NCBI GenBank assembly: GCA_937883755.1 | Contig: CAKZYA010000059.1 | Span: 186,001 to 250,000 of the forward strand | DNA from: an uncultured Flammeovirgaceae bacterium | Lineage (GTDB): Bacteria; Bacteroidota; Bacteroidia; Cytophagales; Cyclobacteriaceae | DNA length: 64,000 bases | Direction of reading: 5' to 3' | Shown: in pieces, positions 40,769 through 49,719 of the stretch | Layout of the letters: each line of letters starts with the position of its first letter | Numbering within the stretch: the first letter of the stretch is position 1 | Made by a program: the position numbers and the translations under genes | The notes under the pieces: model-generated | What the model was told of the DNA's origin: nothing | The model's database searches: none | What the model saw: the letters and a program-made list of their open reading frames with translations, nothing else

Positions 40769-41308
40769 ATGAACAAGATAAATTACCTGACATTGAGCGG
40801 AACCTTCATGGGATTAGCAGGCATATGCATGCTATTATCTGAAAACTTAGGATCTGAAACTGCTAAGTTATTAGTGCCAACACTTTTCGGAGTAGGCGGA
40901 GTGATGGCATTGCTGTTCTCAGAAGCAAATAAGCAGCACAACATTGCCAGACAGTATCATTTATTGCAAGGAGCAGGAATGGTTGTTTTTGCTATTCTAA
41001 TCGGGCTAATTCCTGATACTCTGGGAGAGTTTCTTCAGTATGTAACTTACTTCATGTTATTATTTGGTTTGGTTGAGGTGCTCTTTGGGTTTACCGCACT
41101 CAATACAGGAAATAAGTTGAATATGAGCATTCTCATTTCTAGGTTCGTCGCTGGTATTTTTAACTTGGTTGGAGCATTATTAATTTTAACAATTTCTGCT
41201 GCTGATGAAGAGAGTGGTTTATTGGTTGCTGGAATCTTGGTTTTAATCGGTGGGATGGCTTTTGTTCTGTTTTCTTTTCGTATTCGAAAAATGCCTACGA
41301 CTCCATGA
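40769..41308 (+). CDS. Six-helix membrane protein, Tn3 passenger
   Basis: A 179-residue membrane protein with six hydrophobic segments (LSGTFMGLAGICMLLSE, LVPTLFGVGGVMALLFSE, LLQGAGMVVFAILIGLIP, VTYFMLLFGLVEVLFGF, LISRFVAGIFNLVGALLIL, GLLVAGILVLIGGMAFVLF). The paired-helix layout recalls DUF308/HdeD-like proteins, but I see no firm family signature. It is the last passenger gene before the transposase, 37 bp behind the unknown protein. Confidence 0.7.
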   Translation: MNKINYLTLSGTFMGLAGICMLLSENLGSETAKLLVPTLFGVGGVMALLFSEANKQHNIARQYHLLQGAGMVVFAILIGLIPDTLGEFLQYVTYFMLLFGLVEVLFGFTALNTGNKLNMSILISRFVAGIFNLVGALLILTISAADEESGLLVAGILVLIGGMAFVLFSFRIRKMPTTP

Positions 41309-41388
41309 CGTGTTTCCTAACAGTCTTACGTTAAGAATACTATCTCTTTAAGTAGTGTTATCTAATTGTGGGATTTAAGTTTCCTGCC

Positions 41389-44348
41389 ATGCTTGCCGTT
41401 CACCAGACAGCTTATCCAAGATTAAAATCGTCTTACTCAGAGAAAGAACTACGACTACATTATACTCCCACCGAAGCCGAGCTCGCCTTTGCCTATCGTT
41501 ACGGCCAACAGGACGCTATGCAAATTGGGTTATTAACGTTACTAAAAACCTTTCAGCATCTGGGCTATTTCCTTCCCTGGAGCCGTATACCTGCTATGAT
41601 CCCCCAACATATTGGCCAGTGTCTGGGATTCCTGTTTATTCCTGATATGCCGACCTCTTACCAGGAATCAGGTAGCCGCTACCGGCACATGCGCTTAGTA
41701 CGCAAGTATCTTAAGGTGGAGCCTCTGCGGAAAACTACCTATATCTGTATGAAGGAAGCAGCCCAACAGGCCGCTCAAACCAAAGAGCACTTAGCTGATA
41801 TTGTCAATGTGATGCTGGAAGAACTGGTGAAACAGCGCTATGAATTACCCGCCTTTAGCCGGTTAACCCGAGAAGCCGCTACGGCTCGGGCGCAGGTCAA
41901 TACCCAGTGTATTCACGCCCTCTCGGATGCATTGAGTGATGATCAGAAGCAATACATCGATCTATTATTAACTGGACAAAGTGATGGGATAAGCTGGTGG
42001 CAGCAAATCAAACAAGAAGCCCCTGCCCCCACGGTTCGCAACGTCAAGCAGTTCTGTCACCACGTGGCTTTTTTACAAGAATACTATCATTCACTTTCGG
42101 TTACCGTAGCACTACCTCCCGCCAAACGAAAACAGTTTGCCTACGAAGCCTATACAATGGATTTGCCGCATCTTCGGCAATGTACCCTGGATAAGCAGTA
42201 TGCCTTGGTCGTCCTACTACTGGAAAAACAAATGGGTCAAGCCCTGGATGATCTTGCGTTGATGTTCATTCGCCGGGTGGCTAAACTGCACCAGAACGGA
42301 AAAACATTGCTGGAAGAGTATCATGCCCAGAGCCGTGAACGGGTTGCTGAACTGATTCATCACTTAGCCAACATCACCTCGGCTTATCAAACTATAGGGT
42401 CAGAGATAGAGCGGTTTCAAGCTATTGAGGAAGTGATGCCCGATCAGCCTGAAAAGATATATCACCAATGTCGACAACACTTGGCATACGCAGAAAATAA
42501 CTATTTACTTTGTTTACCTCAACTCTATCCCTCTAAGCGTTCGCTCCTGTTTGACTGCATCACTTTCTTGCCGCTACAGTCTTCCTCGCAGGATCAACGC
42601 TTGGTTGAAGCTGTCAGCTTCATTCTTCATCATCGTCGTAACCGCAGGGAATGGATTACGATAGAAGAGGATGCACTGGATCTATCTTGGTTACCCGAAA
42701 AATGGCACAAACTAGTCACGGATAAAAGAAGTAAAGAAGAGCCGACAGAACAAATTCATCGCAAGAATTTTGAATTAGCCGTTTTTACCGAGCTCACGAA
42801 TCAGTTAAAGTCGGGGGATATATACGTTGTTGGTAGTAACGACTTTGATGACTACCGTAAGCACCTTATTGATTGGGATGTTTATGAAAAAGAGATTGTA
42901 GAGTACGAATCCATCTCTGGGATACCTACCCAAGCAACAACGTTCATTGCTTCACTCCAACAGACACTAAATGAAATAATAAGGCAGGTGGATCAAGCAT
43001 TCCTGGGCAATCGTCATGCTCGTATGGAAAATGGAACGCTGATACTATCCCGTCCTCCAAAAACGCCTATTCATCATGATTACGATGCTATTGATCAACA
43101 GCTAAAAGCACGAATGGCTCCGCTTAATATCTTGGAAGTGATTATGCAATCCGAAAAATGGCTTCGGTTGAGCCGCTTGTTTCATACCCTATCGGGGAAA
43201 GGAGCTAAAGTAAAAAACTATGATGAACGGCTAGTCACGACGCTTTTTTGCTACGGTTGTCTGTTGGGACCTACCCAGACAGCCCGTTCGGTCCGGGGGC
43301 TAATCGTAAACAACTGGCCTGGGTCAATGCCCATCATATCACCGAAGAACGCTTGGATCGTGCCATTACTAAAGTGGTTAATGCATACAACCGCTTCTTG
43401 TTACCTAAGTATTGGGGTAGTGGAAAAAGTGCATCCGCCGATGGTACGAAGTGGAATGTGTATGAGCAAAACCTGCTATCGGAATATCATATTCGCTACA
43501 GGGGATACGGAGGGATCGGCTACTATCATGTATCGGATACCTATATTGCCCTATTCAGCCATTTTATCCCCTGCGGAGTTTACGAGGCAGTATATATCCT
43601 AGATGGATTACTGAAGAATGAGTCGGATATTCAACCCGATACCATCCATGGAGATACCCATGCGCAGAGTACAGTGGTGTTTGGTTTGGCCCATCTGCTA
43701 GGTATCAAACTCATGCCACGCATTCGTAGCATTAAGGATCTTACTTTCTTCCGTCCTAACAAAACCATTCGCTACCAATATATTGACAGCTTGTTTTCTG
43801 AGAGTATTCAATGGACACTTATTGAACAACATCTGCCCGATATGCTACGGGTCGTGCTATCAATCAAACTGGGTAAAATCTCGCCTTCTACGATCCTACG
43901 TCGGTTAGGGACTAATAGCCGCAAAAACAAACTTTATTTTGCTTTCCGGGAGCTAGGTCGGGTCACCCGAACGCTATTCCTGCTAGATTATACTTTTGAT
44001 ACTGAGTTACGCCAAACCATCCACGCAGCCACTAACAAAAGCGAAGAGTTTAATCAGTTCGCCGATTGGCTAGCCTTTGCCAGTAAAGTCATTCCGGAGA
44101 ACCTTCGCCATGAGCAAACCAAGATTATTAAGTACAACCATTTGGTCGCGAACCTAGTGATCCTTTACAATGTGGATGAAATGACTCGGGTATTGGATGA
44201 TCTTCTTCAAGAAGGTTATCCGATTGATGAAGACCTACTAAAAAACTTCTCCCCTTATCGAACGGAGCATATCAACCGATTTGGAAGCTATACCTTGAAT
44301 ACGGATCAGAAAGTGACTCCACTCAAGTACAATGTTCCGTTGATTTAG
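41389..44348 (+). pseudogene. tnpA: Tn3-family transposase with one frameshift
   Basis: A DDE transposase of about 985 residues once the frame is repaired. The N-terminal DUF4158 domain is clear (LHYTPTEAELAFAYRYGQQDA). The catalytic C-terminal part has SADGTKW (first Asp), IHGDTHAQSTVVFGLAHLLG (second Asp) and a helix with the Glu region ending near EHINRFGSYTLN. At 43295-43299 a run of five G stands where six would keep the frame: GPTQTARSVRG in the first frame continues as ANRKQLAWVNAHHI in the next. A GTG 21 bp upstream (41368) is an alternative start. The shift is either a disabling mutation, a sequencing error, or (less likely) recoding. Confidence 0.9.
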
Positions 44349-44387
44349 ATCTTCCTCAGCTCGATGGCTAGTTGTTCCCGTTGTGGA

Positions 44388-44425
44388 ACAAGCGGCGGAT
44401 TTTACATGTATAGTTGCCAGACCTC
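44388..44425 (-). repeat. Tn3 right terminal inverted repeat
   Basis: Inverted copy of the left end, with three mismatches in the outer 32 bases. It lies 40 bp after the transposase stop and is followed directly by the GTACA duplication. Confidence 0.9.
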
Positions 44426-44430
44426 GTACA
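44426..44430. repeat. Target-site duplication GTACA, right copy
   Basis: A perfect match to 36223-36227, which proves that the element moved here by a simple transposition and has not been rearranged at its ends since. Confidence 0.9.
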
Positions 44431-44519
44431 CAACTCGAGAGTAAAAAACTCTCTCGTATTGCTTGGCTTCAGATCATTAGCTTACTTGATACATTCTTGA
44501 TTTAACATTTTGAGTAAGC

Positions 44520-46061
44520 CTACTGGCTTTTTAACAGTTCATTCCAGCCTATTTTCTGGAACACCAGATCGGCCTGACTGCTTTCGTAGAGGATACCAAG
44601 GGTATCTTCGTTAATCGAGGTTAGGCTAGAGTAGCCCCTACTCACCCATTCATCTAAGAGCAGGTGGTAGCTTTCGGGCCAGCTCATTCCTTCATCCTCA
44701 CTTACTTGAATCGTCATGCGGTGGCGCTGGTCGGTAGCGTTGGGATTAGAGAAAACTAAGTAGCGTTTCCCATCCCGCTGGTGCACAATGAGGCTGGCCA
44801 TACATATCGGCTCAATCAAAGCTTGGCGGGATGTAGGATGTGAAGTCCAACTGTGCCCCCGATCCGAGGTGACATATACCGAACGGCTTCCCCCTCGGTT
44901 ATCGCGCATATTGAGCATCCAGCTATTATCTTTTAAAGCTACTACTTGGGCTTCCGTAGTGTTGGACTTAGCACCCTGACCAATCTGCCAGTTTTGCCCT
45001 TGATCGGTACTATAAATGACTGTAGCGTATGGCATCCCTTCAGCATCTTTATACTGAGCCGGAAACACTAGCGTACCGTCGGAAGTAGTAGTGCCCCGGC
45101 CCGGCCCTTGCAATAGTAGTGTCCAGGAAGGGTCTTTAATCTGCTGAGTAATGTTGATCGGTTCCGACCAAGTCAGGCCATTGTCTTCGCTCTTTACCAG
45201 CAAAAACTGCCCAGTTTCTTCCGGTGTTAGACCGGGACCGGAAGTATCCCAGGCTCGTTGCCCAGGATACCCATGTGTCCAAAGACCAGCCACCCAAATG
45301 GTGTTTGTAGTAGGGTCTATCAGTATCGCTGGATCTCCTACGCCGTTGGCTTTTTCTGAAAGCCCACCCCATTCGCCCTGGTCCATAATGATTCTCATGG
45401 GTTCCCAGGTTTCACCCCCGTCGGTGCTGCGGCTCATGCCAATATCAATATCTTCCTGAAGATCGACCGAGCTGTTGTAGCGGACATCATATACGGCAAT
45501 CAGGGTTCCCTGGGGAGTGGTCACCAAGCCCGGTATACGGTAGGTATCTACGTTATCTTCCCCGTGCTGGCGTAAAGCAATACCGGCTCGTAGTAAGGGC
45601 ACATCCTTAGTTGGTAGTGAATGTTTCTTCCCATCAATCACTACGGTCTCTACATAAACCTTCAATCGGTCAGTGGGGGATAGTTTCTCTGAAGGCCACA
45701 AGCTTACCCATAGATAGTTACTTCCTTTTTTTAAAGTAATACGATTTTTTAGGTGGGTCTGATTTTGGGCAGTAGCGGTCGCCAAGCGTTGCTGAGTACT
45801 AAAAACCGAGTCCTGTCCTGAATAGAATACCTGCACACTGTCTATACTATTTTCTTTCAGGTGTTCTATTCGTACGATCACTTCATTCAGCCGTAGTCCT
45901 TTGGCCGGAGACTGGATATTAATCTGAGCAACAGGAGTATGGCTCTTTTTCTGTAATATAGGGTACACCGGGTACCAAACATCAATATCGGACGATATTT
46001 GGGCTATTCCGGTCTTGGCTAAAATTACCAGAACGCAGACAAAAAAGGTTACTCGGTTCAT
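44520..46061 (-). CDS. Exported sialidase (BNR/Asp-box family)
   Basis: A glycoside hydrolase of the sialidase fold, about 513 residues from the ATG at 46061, chosen because MNRVTFFVCVLVILAKTGIAQ is a clean signal peptide (a longer frame reaches 46139). An N-terminal carbohydrate-binding-like domain precedes the propeller. The family's YRIPG motif (about residue 172) and five Asp boxes of S-x-D-x-G-x-x-W type are seen: STDGGETW, SEDNGLTW, STDQGQNW, TSDRGHSW, SEDEGMSW. It probably removes terminal sialic acids from glycans outside the cell. It is not in an operon. Confidence 0.88.
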   Translation of the reverse strand: MNRVTFFVCVLVILAKTGIAQISSDIDVWYPVYPILQKKSHTPVAQINIQSPAKGLRLNEVIVRIEHLKENSIDSVQVFYSGQDSVFSTQQRLATATAQNQTHLKNRITLKKGSNYLWVSLWPSEKLSPTDRLKVYVETVVIDGKKHSLPTKDVPLLRAGIALRQHGEDNVDTYRIPGLVTTPQGTLIAVYDVRYNSSVDLQEDIDIGMSRSTDGGETWEPMRIIMDQGEWGGLSEKANGVGDPAILIDPTTNTIWVAGLWTHGYPGQRAWDTSGPGLTPEETGQFLLVKSEDNGLTWSEPINITQQIKDPSWTLLLQGPGRGTTTSDGTLVFPAQYKDAEGMPYATVIYSTDQGQNWQIGQGAKSNTTEAQVVALKDNSWMLNMRDNRGGSRSVYVTSDRGHSWTSHPTSRQALIEPICMASLIVHQRDGKRYLVFSNPNATDQRHRMTIQVSEDEGMSWPESYHLLLDEWVSRGYSSLTSINEDTLGILYESSQADLVFQKIGWNELLKSQ

Positions 46062-46253
46062 TGCAGTATATTTAACTTGAGTTCTGAAAACGGTATATAA
46101 TCCCCCTGCGCTTCCATATGAGATGATAGGTAGAAGCACAAATTTAGCAAACAGGGGTTTTTCACAAATACGGTAAACATTTTATATTCCCCTCCGTAGG
46201 ACTCACTTTAACCTAATTTTTTTTGAACTACGAAATTTTTTGCATTAACCACG

Positions 46254-46535
46254 ATGTTGTCCGTTGTCTCATTTGCTTCTTTCGCACAGAAAGATATTGA
46301 TGCTTCCGGTAAGATGATCGTCCAGAAACAGGAAATTGAAGAATCTGAGCTACCGGCCGAAGTAATGGCCACTATCAAAAAAGACTATTCAGATTTTAAA
46401 GTAGACGATGCTGAGAAGCTCATGAAAGATGGTGAAACTTACTATCAGGTAGAACTAGAGAAATTTCTACGGGATGAAGAGAAGGTATTTTCGGCTGACG
46501 GTCAACTTCGCGACGATGTTAGCTACTGGAATTAG
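46254..46535 (+). CDS. Small secreted PepSY-like protein
   Basis: A 93-residue protein in the PepSY-like (putative beta-lactamase-inhibitor-like) group: ELPAEVMATIKKDYSDFKVDDAEK, split, then YYQVELEKFLRDEEKVFSADGQL. The ATG at 46254 gives a very short leader (MLSVVSFASFAQ). Upstream in frame the codons read ACG-KFFALTT, so a full signal peptide would begin at an ACG at 46230, possibly a mutated ATG. A perfect terminator stem follows. Confidence 0.72.
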   Translation: MLSVVSFASFAQKDIDASGKMIVQKQEIEESELPAEVMATIKKDYSDFKVDDAEKLMKDGETYYQVELEKFLRDEEKVFSADGQLRDDVSYWN

Positions 46536-46567
46536 TAAACTGTGTATTTCTTTTCATAAGTAGAAGT

Positions 46568-46598
46568 AAAAAGCCGGTGCTAACGAGCCCGGCTTTTT
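46568..46598. terminator. Bidirectional terminator between convergent genes
   Basis: A perfect 10-bp stem (AAAAAGCCGG with CCGGCTTTTT) and 11-base loop, with A and T runs on the two sides, between the PepSY-like gene (+) and the DUF3124-like gene (-). Confidence 0.85.
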
Positions 46599-46606
46599 CT
46601 TTGAAT

Positions 46607-47113
46607 TTACTCCACCTTTCTTCCCTGCGTAGAGAAGGATAAACCCTGTTGTCCCATCGTAGAGATCATAATAGCCTCGAACAGTGGTTCGGGCGAACCC
46701 AGCTTTACCTTCCAGTTGAACAGAAAATTTCCTCCGGTTCCCCCCGCCTGATCTATTCCGTCAATGATAATCTCTACCGTTTCTAAAGGAGCCAAAAAGA
46801 TAGGTTGGTCAAAGTAGGTTCGTATTGACTCTCCGTGCGTATCAAAGTATTCGGCCTTTAGTAGATAAACCGTATCGGTGCGATGAATATTACGCATACT
46901 AACTGTTGCTGTTAGATCATGAGTGCGATGTTCGGTCATACTATAAATCTGTGAGTATACCGATAGATAGGTCTCTCCGATTTCTAGCGAATCAGGAAGA
47001 GAATGATTAATCGCCCTTTTTTCCCAGTTAACCGGATCAACAGAGCTAATTTCTTCGGAACGATTGCAAGCACTGACTGCCAAGGCAATCATAAGTACTA
47101 GTAATATTTTCAT
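46607..47113 (-). CDS. DUF3124-like lipoprotein
   Basis: A 168-residue lipoprotein (lipobox LAVSACNRSEE, Cys about residue 16). The body has YLSVYSQIYSMTEHRTHDLTATVSMRN, split, and PIFLAPLETVEIIIDGIDQAGGTGGNFLFNW, split, the DUF3124 pattern of a single beta-sandwich. The function of the family is unknown. It stands alone and shares a terminator with the convergent PepSY-like gene. Confidence 0.75.
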   Translation of the reverse strand: MKILLVLMIALAVSACNRSEEISSVDPVNWEKRAINHSLPDSLEIGETYLSVYSQIYSMTEHRTHDLTATVSMRNIHRTDTVYLLKAEYFDTHGESIRTYFDQPIFLAPLETVEIIIDGIDQAGGTGGNFLFNWKVKLGSPEPLFEAIMISTMGQQGLSFSTQGRKVE

Positions 47114-47351
47114 TTTTGTTAACTGTCAAGTGGCACGTAATGCCGCGAATATACTATAAACATAATAACCCACACGGCGGTAGACAATTGGTTCTTACTA
47201 ACCCTGCTACTCATTCAATAGGTCGCTCGGTCAATGCTTCTGTTACGTATTTCCCGCAATGTGCGTATCGGTTTAGCGCAACTATAAATACCAAATTTAT
47301 GGCATCAACGTCCTGATAAACAGTACGTTTAGGATAGTAAAATATACTAAT

Positions 47352-47717
47352 ATGAGAGTTTTTTTTGCCGTCCTATTTACTTTCTTGACCAACGACATAT
47401 TGGTGGCTCAAAGCACTCCAGTAAAAAATGATTCTTCAACGCGCATAGAAATCAACAAACTTCAGCGTATTAGACTAGGTGACCTAAAGGGTTCCCGTGC
47501 CAAAAATTATCCTACCCATAAATACAATTCATCTATTGTGATGGTAGAAGTTTTATCTAATGTAGCCGAACGTCCAAAAGGGCCTGAGGCAAAGAATTAT
47601 AAGCCTTGGAGAGATGATACCCGCACCCAGCAGATGGTGATGAAGAAAAAGAAAAGAGAAAACCTGAAGGGGCCGCGCGCAAAAAATAGAAAGCCCTGGA
47701 AAAACGGATCTTATTGA
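47352..47717 (+). CDS. Second small secreted protein with KGPxAKN repeats
   Basis: A 121-residue protein and clear paralogue of the one at 31693-32067. Signal MRVFFAVLFTFLTNDILVAQ, then GDLKGSRAKNYPTHKY, RPKGPEAKNYKPWRDD and NLKGPRAKNRKPWKN at the same spacing. Between motifs the two paralogues differ much more than in the motifs, so the motifs are under selection. The protein is strongly basic. Function unknown. Confidence 0.8.
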   Translation: MRVFFAVLFTFLTNDILVAQSTPVKNDSSTRIEINKLQRIRLGDLKGSRAKNYPTHKYNSSIVMVEVLSNVAERPKGPEAKNYKPWRDDTRTQQMVMKKKKRENLKGPRAKNRKPWKNGSY

Positions 47718-48108
47718 TACCAGATTAGTAGTGTACCGTCAGAAGCACACTGCTTCATTATAAGGAGTGAGCATGATTTCTGGGTAAATACTTTCATCTC
47801 TTCCCAAACCCACTTCTTCTTTAGGCAGCATTGAGTAAACAACCGACTATTCTTTGTTATTACTCTTATAACCTACTAGAGGTCTACGACGGCAGTTAAT
47901 CTTTTGGCTATAAGGGTGGTGGGCTCTGTTGCAAAAAACTAGATTGGCCGCGTTTTGGCCGCAAAATTCTCCTCTCTACTAAAAAGGATAGGTATCAAAT
48001 TGCCGCTCGATGAGACGGATTTCTCCCGCGCCGCGGCGGCCTGTAGTCTCACTTTGCAATCCACTCTATCAGGATGAAGCCCATACCACAGGTCAATCGG
48101 ATCGATTT

Positions 48109-49122
48109 CTATGACTTATGCAAGCTGATATACATAGTTTTTTTATATTTCTGGTTTTTGCGTACTACGGCAAATATGCGTAGGATCAGCTTGTTCCTGA
48201 CTGCATTGATCACGGCCATTTTGTTTTTGCCCTCAGCTACTTTTCGCTGGTAGTAATTTCGTAATTCTTCACAGTTCCGGATAGCAGATAGGGCAGACAT
48301 GTGTAGTAGGGTTTTAACGGTTTTGTTCGCCAGATGAGAGACTCTGGATTTGCCACGAATACTGGTTCCTGGTTGGTGCTGGAAAGGAGCTACCCCAGCG
48401 TAACAAGCATATTTTTTGGCCTCATTGAAATCTTTAAATTCGTTGGTGGTAATCAGTACTTCCCTAGCTGTTACAGCCCCGATTCCCTCTACGCTGGTAA
48501 TGAGGTTAAACAACCGGTTTAACTCTTTATCCGAGGCAATGAGTTGATCTAGCTCTTTGCCGACTTTAACCAAATCCTGATCTAGGTCTTTCAAGGAGCA
48601 CAGACAACATTGTTGTATTTTCTTTTGCGAAGCTTTATCTAAGAAACCCTCTCCCTCTTGCCACGAGGATTTAAGCTGTTTTTTGGCGTTAATCAATCTT
48701 GTACGTAGCGCCGTCAGGTTTTTTAATTCTTTGATCACCTGCCGGGTAGGACGCCAAAGCCTTACATTATCATGATTTCTGTAGCAATAGAATGCAATAC
48801 GTTCAGCATCAACCTGATCATTTTTCCCACGCTGTAAACCTGATGAATGTTTGATATGTAGAGCAGATTCTAGCCAGATAGATGCCTACTTTTCAGATAA
48901 GAAATCAAGTACGGGGTAATTGTAAATACCGGTATGTTCCATACAAAATAGACTCTCTTTCAAAACAAGACCAAATTGCTGCTTACTTTGATCCATAAAT
49001 GCTTGAACACCTTTACTACTATTTTCTGTTTGTAGATGAAGCAAAGCCTTTCCGCCTCTCAATAAGCAGAAATCTAGGGTCTTTTTAGACACGTCGATGC
49101 CGATAAAATAATTGAAATCCAT
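48109..49122 (-). pseudogene. IS110-family transposase with internal amber codon, copy D
   Basis: The frame is intact over 337 codons apart from one TAG at 48886-48888, after LDFLSEK and before ASIWLESALHIKH. The matching position in the other copies (for example ENNFSLWFES in copy B) makes a CAG-to-TAG change likely. All DEDD parts (FIGIDVSKKTLDFC, CMEHTGIYN, RGKNDQVDAERI) and the Tnp_20 part (ACYAGVAPFQHQPGTSIRGK) are otherwise present. It would be active only with suppression of the stop. It is more distant from copies A-C, with YCYRNHDNVRLWRP instead of YAFRYADQ. Confidence 0.85.
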
Positions 49123-49157
49123 AACTTGGCGTTTAGTGTTTTACACCGAGTCAATAA

Positions 49158-49358
49158 GCTTGTCTACCTTCAATACCTTGCTAGTAGGCCAAAAGCCTAA
49201 ATTTCTATTTGAAGTCTAAAGACAAGCAACCCAGCAGAGGCCTAAATCGATCCATAGGTCTTTCATCCTGGCCGAGCGATAAGGTGTCTCTGCTGGTATT
49301 GGCTCTTCATAAGTGCGCAAATATGCATAACTCTATCGAGTTACACACATTCACACAC
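49158..49358 (-). ncRNA. Bridge-RNA-like noncoding RNA of IS110 copy D
   Basis: 5' hairpin at 49358-49313 (several G-U pairs), target-loop stem ACCAGCAGAG/CCTCTGCTGG, donor-loop stem GCTTGTCT.../...AGACAAGC ending at 49158. The target loop (read on the minus strand) contains ATCGCTCGGCC (plus-strand GGCCGAGCGAT, 49270-49280), identical over 11 nt to the left flank at 49410-49420. GGATCGATTT in the loop (49244-49253) is complementary to AAATCGATCC at the right junction (48100-48109 region). Confidence 0.8.
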
Positions 49359-49504
49359 TGTGATAGCAGTAGCAACTTTCTCGATTTATTTATATGATGC
49401 TAATCTAAAGGCCGAGCGATTGTCCCTTTCTAAACATCCGCACGGTTCGCCGCCTTTAGGTTTGTGTTGTAGTAAAAAACTAAGAGAGCAGTAGTTGCTA
49501 CTAA

Positions 49505-49691
49505 GCGGTGAATATGTGGGTAACTCGGTAGAGTTATCCATATATTCACCGCTAACTAACATTGGTTTGGGTGCACCATGTTCGCCGCTAAGAAAAACTT
49601 ATATCGCGATTTGGACCCAGACCAATTACTAGACGCGCTTCAGGTAGAAATTTAGACTTAGATCTATTAGTAAGGTTTTGAAGATACATCT
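49505..49691 (+). ncRNA. Bridge-RNA-like noncoding RNA of IS110 copy C
   Basis: 5' hairpin at 49505-49552 (22-base arms), target-loop stem ATTGGTTTGGGT (49561-49572) with ACCCAGACCAAT (49615-49626), and donor-loop stem around GTAGAAATTTAG. The loop holds GTTCGCCGC (49580-49588), equal to the left flank 49445-49453, and ATCGCGATTT (49603-49612), complementary to AAATCGCGAT at the right junction (50732-50741). Confidence 0.82.
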
Positions 49692-49719
49692 ATTGCTACT
49701 ACACTCTAACCGTAAAATT

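Larger units (their letters stand above)
36228..44425 (+). mobile_element. Tn3-family transposon with ferric-reductase cargo, complete ends
   Basis: An 8,198-bp element bounded by inverted repeats and a perfect 5-bp target duplication. Order: left repeat, res site, serine resolvase, AraC-type regulator, lipoprotein, flavocytochrome, unknown protein, membrane protein, transposase (split by a frameshift), right repeat. All genes point rightward. The cargo lies between tnpR and tnpA. Removing the element and one GTACA restores an uninterrupted intergenic region between the REC-Crp regulator and the sialidase gene. Confidence 0.92.
48104..49412 (-). mobile_element. IS110-family element, copy D
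   Basis: A complete element of about 1.3 kb on the minus strand: left end (TTTAGATTAG after CGGCC) near 49411, bridge-RNA region, transposase with one internal stop, right end near 48104 at ATAGAAATCG. It is inserted in the IS6 transposase gene between the codons for FRKGQSL and the IDLWYG-containing C-terminus. Confidence 0.82.

Noticed and set aside
44431-44460. CGAGAG/CTCTCG hairpin right of the Tn3 element as a terminator
   Set aside because: There is no T run on either side within a normal distance, and no gene ends close by on the plus strand except the transposase inside the element.
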